Assembly (NCBI GenBank): GCA_020205615.1
Contig: CM035170.1
Span: 7,310,311 to 7,374,310, forward strand
Direction of reading: 5' to 3'
DNA length: 64,000 nucleotides
DNA from: Panax quinquefolius
Lineage: Eukaryota; Streptophyta; Magnoliopsida; Apiales; Araliaceae
The translations under genes were made by a program, and so were the position numbers. How positions within the stretch are numbered: position 1 is the first letter of the stretch; each line of letters starts with the position of its first letter. This document shows positions 59,584 through 64,000 of this stretch, in pieces. Under the pieces are notes generated by a model. It worked only from the letters and a program-made list of their open reading frames with translations, made no database searches and was not told where the DNA came from.

Positions 59584-60006
59584 TGCTCATAGATATAATC
59601 AGCAAGTGCATGTGCACAACCATGTCTTATGATAACACGAAGTCGTCTGTCATTAGACATCTTGTATGATAATTGCAAAAAACCCCTTCCAAAGTTGGGT
59701 TCACCTCACCCTATTCGGTTCACAAAAATGAACGGTTAAAATGAAGTATAAAATACGACACGCGTATCTAAAATTCTCAATAAAATTATTTTCATACTGT
59801 TTTATGGGGAACCTCAACAGCTACAGACCATCGTTCTATTCCCTTGTTACCCCCGCTCGACCCAGCTACACTCTTATTACCTGAAAGAAATTGTGAAGCA
59901 AAAGGGTGAGCACAACTAGCCCAGTAAAGAATATCATGATTAAAGATAATTAAATTATCAATAGCATTCGTCAGTAATAAATCAGAGATTTAGACCATAT
60001 GGTAGA
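59584..60006 (-). repeat. decayed gypsy LTR relic, right part
   Basis: Contains aaaagggtgagcacaactagcccag without its flanks being colinear throughout, and gaatatcatgattaaagataat, both close to LTR positions 46352-46400 of element B. It fits as the other side of the relic into which copia C inserted. It ends where element D starts. Confidence 0.45.
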
Positions 60007-61341
60007 TGTGACGCCCCCAAAATAGGTATACATCACCCATTCTGAGTCGCCAAATACATGGTACAGAAACAACTACAACTTTAGTAATACAACATAAAAA
60101 CTGTGAGTTTAAATACAAATATTGTCATCTAGACAATATCCACACTCAAATAAGTCCTCATTAATTATTGATACATTATTTTACAAAAATGGTGAGGACT
60201 ACTAAAACGACTTTTTAGAACCTTCATTCCATACCCCGACTAGTACTCGCTACATTCTCGCCTCCTGAGAAGAAAAATGGAACAAAAAGGAAAAGGGTGA
60301 GCTCAACTAGCCCAGTAAAGAATATTATGACTAAGATAACATAGAACAAATTATCGTTAGTCTTCAACAGGGAAAAATCTGATAAAATACAATAGACAAC
60401 AAGTTTCAGATCAATATTCGCAGCGAAAATAATAATTCATTAGAAGAGTTAAATAGAGAATAAAATCTATTATCTTCTATATATGAATTTAAAAGTCTAT
60501 CGTCAACATTGTATCCCTATAACATCAATAAACATATATCTGGAATCAAATATTCATCTTTGCACTACAGGCCAAAGATATTCATCGATCATTATTATGT
60601 TCATCTCAACACATGTTCATCTTTACTACTGGCCAAAGATATTCATCAAGAAATCATTCATCTTTGCACTACAGGCCAAAGATATTCAGTTATATCATCA
60701 TTTAGGACTGAGGATGATGAAAAATATATTTTAAAAAAAACGAATCCAAAGGAGACAAAAGAACAAATAGTAAGGATTCGTATTTGGGTTTATCCATGTT
60801 CAAAAATACTCCATAATAAACTATCAGGAGCGTAATTCAAAATAAATATCAAAACATAGATCCAATCAAAGATAGAAATCATAACAGATAATCTTGGACA
60901 CGGAAAAGAAAATTTAATTTTTCTATGAATAGTGTCGTATTTGTGAATAGTGTCGTATGCGTGAATAGTACTCGTGAATAGTAACTCATGAATAATAACT
61001 CATGAATAGTAACCCCGACATGAAAAGATAAGAATTTCACAAAAAAAATCTTACCAATATTCTGGTATAATGATATTGAAAGAAATAATATCATTTATAA
61101 AAAAATAACATCCTATACCTCAAAAAGACAGTACTTTTGACTGGAATACTTGATAAAGTGCTGAAGAGAACTTGCACCGTATAGCAACACTCAAAGTATC
61201 AAAATACTCACAAGAATACGCTCGATAATATAGAGAGAAAGAGAGAAAACTTCAGCTTTACAAAAGTGATTTTCAATTCTAACCTAAACATCCTATTTAT
61301 AGGAAAATGCTTAGAACACCAAAGTAGAAAATTTAATAAAA

Positions 61342-61383
<42 letters not shown>

Positions 61384-62666
61384 GCCCACCTTAGACAACT
61401 GATCTCAGCTCATCATGCACATGTTAGTGTAGCCCACAAAACAAAAAAAAACGTTTTTCGTAGTAAACATAATTAAAACTTCCAAAAATCAATTATTTCG
61501 GAACTTCGGAACTTCAATAATTCATAATAAATAGCCCTTTTATCAGAAAAATTCAAACCTCATGTCCTTTCCATAGGAAATTCCATTCTCTACAACTTTA
61601 CAGGAGAATATTTTTCCAAATTCCAAACAGAAATTGACCGAAATTCACAAACGGTCGATTTTACAGGCTATAATCAAATTTCAGTCAAGAAATGGGGTCC
61701 ACAAACATGAAAAACATGTTTTAATCATTTAATGTAACAAAAATACTCTTCCTCCTCATATACTCATATATCCCACATTCATTGTAAAAATATCATCATT
61801 ATTATATTATAATAATATAATAAAATATTATTTTATCAGAAAAGATAAAATATCGATTTTCAACAATTGTCACTTTAAAAATTTTCTCCATCTATATCCA
61901 CATAAAATGAATATTTTTTCATCATATAAATCAATAATTAATTATTCACAAATAATTTTACAATTACAATATCGACAACCGTGCAGCCTCCTGTGAAAGA
62001 GGAGTTTTCCAATAAGGATTTCTCCTTATTGGCCAGAATTAGGTGATGCTTAAACCTCTCCTTACGTAACTTTCTAGACATTGCCAATAATGTTATCTAA
62101 TAATATCATTCGGATAATATGAATTATTGCTTCGATAATGGAAAATACTTGTAGAAAGACAATTATTGAAACAACAATAATATAAAATATCAACGCAAAG
62201 AATTATTGAATCAATAAAATAAAATAATTTGAGCGATCATCGTAATAATTATTGAGTAGTGCTTTCACGTAAGAATCAATAATTGGTGCAATACCGTATG
62301 CCATCTTCTTTGTGCAACAACGCATATTATTGTGTTTTAACCACCGGTATTCCAACAAGATTATCTGTAATAACTACGCTGTTATTTATAAACAACATAT
62401 ACTTGTCGTTTTCTTCATCCAATCGCTTTCCGTTATGGGGCCCACACAAGGCTGTGCCGTCGTACGAATATTCCTCGATAGTAAAAATATTCCACGACCG
62501 AACGATTATTCCCTAACAATAAAGAATATTTTATAACCACTTACTTATTTGAGATATTTGCGCATTTTACCCATAACTAACCACATTAATCAATTCAACC
62601 CTTACTATTTCAAAATAATAAATAGAGAAAATTCCATTATATAAAAAAAAAAATTGGGGTCTTACA
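60007..62666 (-). repeat. 3' LTR of gypsy element D
   Basis: 2660 bp, TGTGACGCC to GTCTTACA on the plus strand. Hairpin units lie at 60553-60692, the GTGAATAGT array at 60928-61016, the TATA box at 61293-61302 and a TA microsatellite at 61348-61375. Confidence 0.92.
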
Positions 62667-64000
62667 ATCTCCCCTCCTTATTAAATTTCGTCCTCGAAAT
62701 TGACGTACGTACCTGGCGTTTCGAAAAGGTGAAAATACCTCATTTTTATTTCTGATTCCAACTCCCAGGTCATTTCTTCAATAGCATGGTTCCTTCACAA
62801 GACCTTAACTTGTGGTATAACCTTTGTGCGTAGGACATGCTCCTTTAGATCTTGACTGGTACTTCCTTGTACGTTAAATCTTCGGTTATCTCATCTGATT
62901 CTAACTCAATAATGTGGTTCGGGTCATCCACATATTTACGTAACATCGATACGCGAAAAACGTTATAAACACGCGTCATACTTGGCGGTAAAACGAGTCT
63001 ATAGGCCACAGTTCCTATTCGATCGATGATTTCAAATGGACTAATAAATCGAAGGTTTGAGCTTTCCTCACATCGCCAATTCTCGCTTTTGGAATAACAA
63101 CTTCTTGTACCTCCTTCTTCATATTCATCAGCTCCGGTGTGTAGCTTGAACAGTTTTAACTTTATCGATTAAAGTCGATTCTACTCGTATATCATCATGT
63201 GAGTCCCTAGAGTCTTTAACTCTATATCTATCATTTGTAAGTTATATGAAATGGGTCTTTGACAATATCGCACTCGTACTTGTATACGATCTTTTACTCA
63301 ACACGTCAGCTACCACGTTCGCTTTTTCAGGATGGTATGGTCAGAACATGTGCCGAAATGAGTCTCTTCTTGAGTTCTTCGAAGATCTTCCCACATTCCT
63401 TGTTCCATTCGAATTTTATATCTCTACGAGTCAGCTGCGTTAATGGAATAGCGATTCAAGAATATCCTTCAACGAATCTCCGATAATAACTAACTAAGCC
63501 TAGAAAGCTACGTATTTCGATTACCGACTTAGGTTGCTCTCATCGCGACTCATATCCCAACCTTGGATAAGACGTCCACAATGACACCTATCGCTTTACT
63601 ATCGCATCGAATATGGCGTCCCCAACGGAGAGTGCGGCTTCGTGCATTCCACAAAGGAAGTCACCAGATAGAGGCTCGGTTATCAACTTCTATAGTTGGG
63701 TTTTTAACTCCTGAAGTTCAATAGGAGCCATTCGATATGAGATTTTAGAAATGGGTTTTGTACCGGGTTCAAAGTCGATACAGAATTCAATATCACGCTC
63801 TGGGAGTAGGCCAGGAAATACGTCAGGAAATTTACTAACAATAGAAATATCATTCAAATCTGACGTATTTTTGTTCAAGTCCATAACATGGGCTAAGAAA
63901 ACTTAACATCCGTTTTTCAATAAACGAATGACTTTATGGCTTGATATGAAAGTGTTTGACTTCAATGGTTTGGTTGCTTGAATTCGAATAACAGGTTGCT
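62667..64000 (-). pseudogene. deleted pol region of gypsy element D
   Basis: The polypurine tract is at 62667-62683, followed by the chromodomain-like tail and integrase C-terminus (to about 63060). A jump leads to an integrase zinc-region remnant (63080-63330), then RT/RNase H connection (63340-63530), then the RT N-terminus at 63884-63690 ([30 protein letters not shown]). The RT catalytic FIDD segment is absent. The sequence continues past the window edge. Confidence 0.85.

Larger units (their letters stand above)
60007..64000 (-). mobile_element. gypsy element D (cut by right window edge)
   Basis: On the minus strand the 3' LTR is 60007-62666 and the internal region starts at 62667; the 5' LTR lies beyond the window. 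The internal sequence matches element A but with large gaps: most of integrase (element A about 1890-2860), the RNase H/RT join and the RT catalytic region are missing. It is therefore non-autonomous as read. Confidence 0.92.

Overview
This 64 kb window is nuclear DNA from a flowering plant, most likely a eudicot. The sequence is AT-rich, the genes have many introns with GT..AG borders, the LTR retrotransposons are of plant Ty3/gypsy and Ty1/copia type, and there are hAT, Stowaway and Mutator-like MITEs. I could not resolve family or genus. Only three host protein-coding genes are supported; most of the rest is transposable element (TE) sequence or featureless AT-rich spacer.

Layout. 1-9423: a Ty3/gypsy element on the minus strand, with its left LTR cut by the window edge. 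9424-15840: spacer holding a Mutator-type MITE, two hAT-type elements and a solo gypsy LTR with a perfect 5-bp target-site duplication (TSD). 15950-17488: a small plus-strand zinc-finger/SERF-like gene with three exons (77 aa). 19329-30665: a minus-strand gene for the casein kinase 2 alpha catalytic subunit, with ten exons (333 aa). 32273-43496: a minus-strand gene for TFIID subunit TAF4, with fourteen exons (926 aa). 44155-60006: a nest in which a decayed LTR relic holds a Ty1/copia element, whose left LTR holds an internally deleted Ty3/gypsy element. 60007-64000: another gypsy element on the minus strand, cut by the right edge and internally deleted.

The kinase and TAF4 genes lie head-to-tail on the minus strand, 1.6 kb apart. 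The small zinc-finger gene converges on the kinase gene. Both large genes assemble into open, full-length reading frames. Their introns hold only small non-autonomous DNA elements; the LTR elements are all intergenic.

Three observations stand out. (1) Intron 8 of the kinase gene is about 90% one element with ~125-bp terminal inverted repeats (TIRs) that carries a rearranged fragment of a peptide-N-glycanase A gene, a Pack-type gene capture. (2) Copies of the same LTR differ mostly at CAG/CTG (CHG) positions, often as short garbled strings, while host exons show no frameshift. This points to methylation-linked base-calling error, so the TE breaks and ages should be treated with caution. (3) The gypsy LTRs carry two internal tandem arrays, one of hairpin units and one of a ~15-bp unit. 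I found no convincing new biochemical system.
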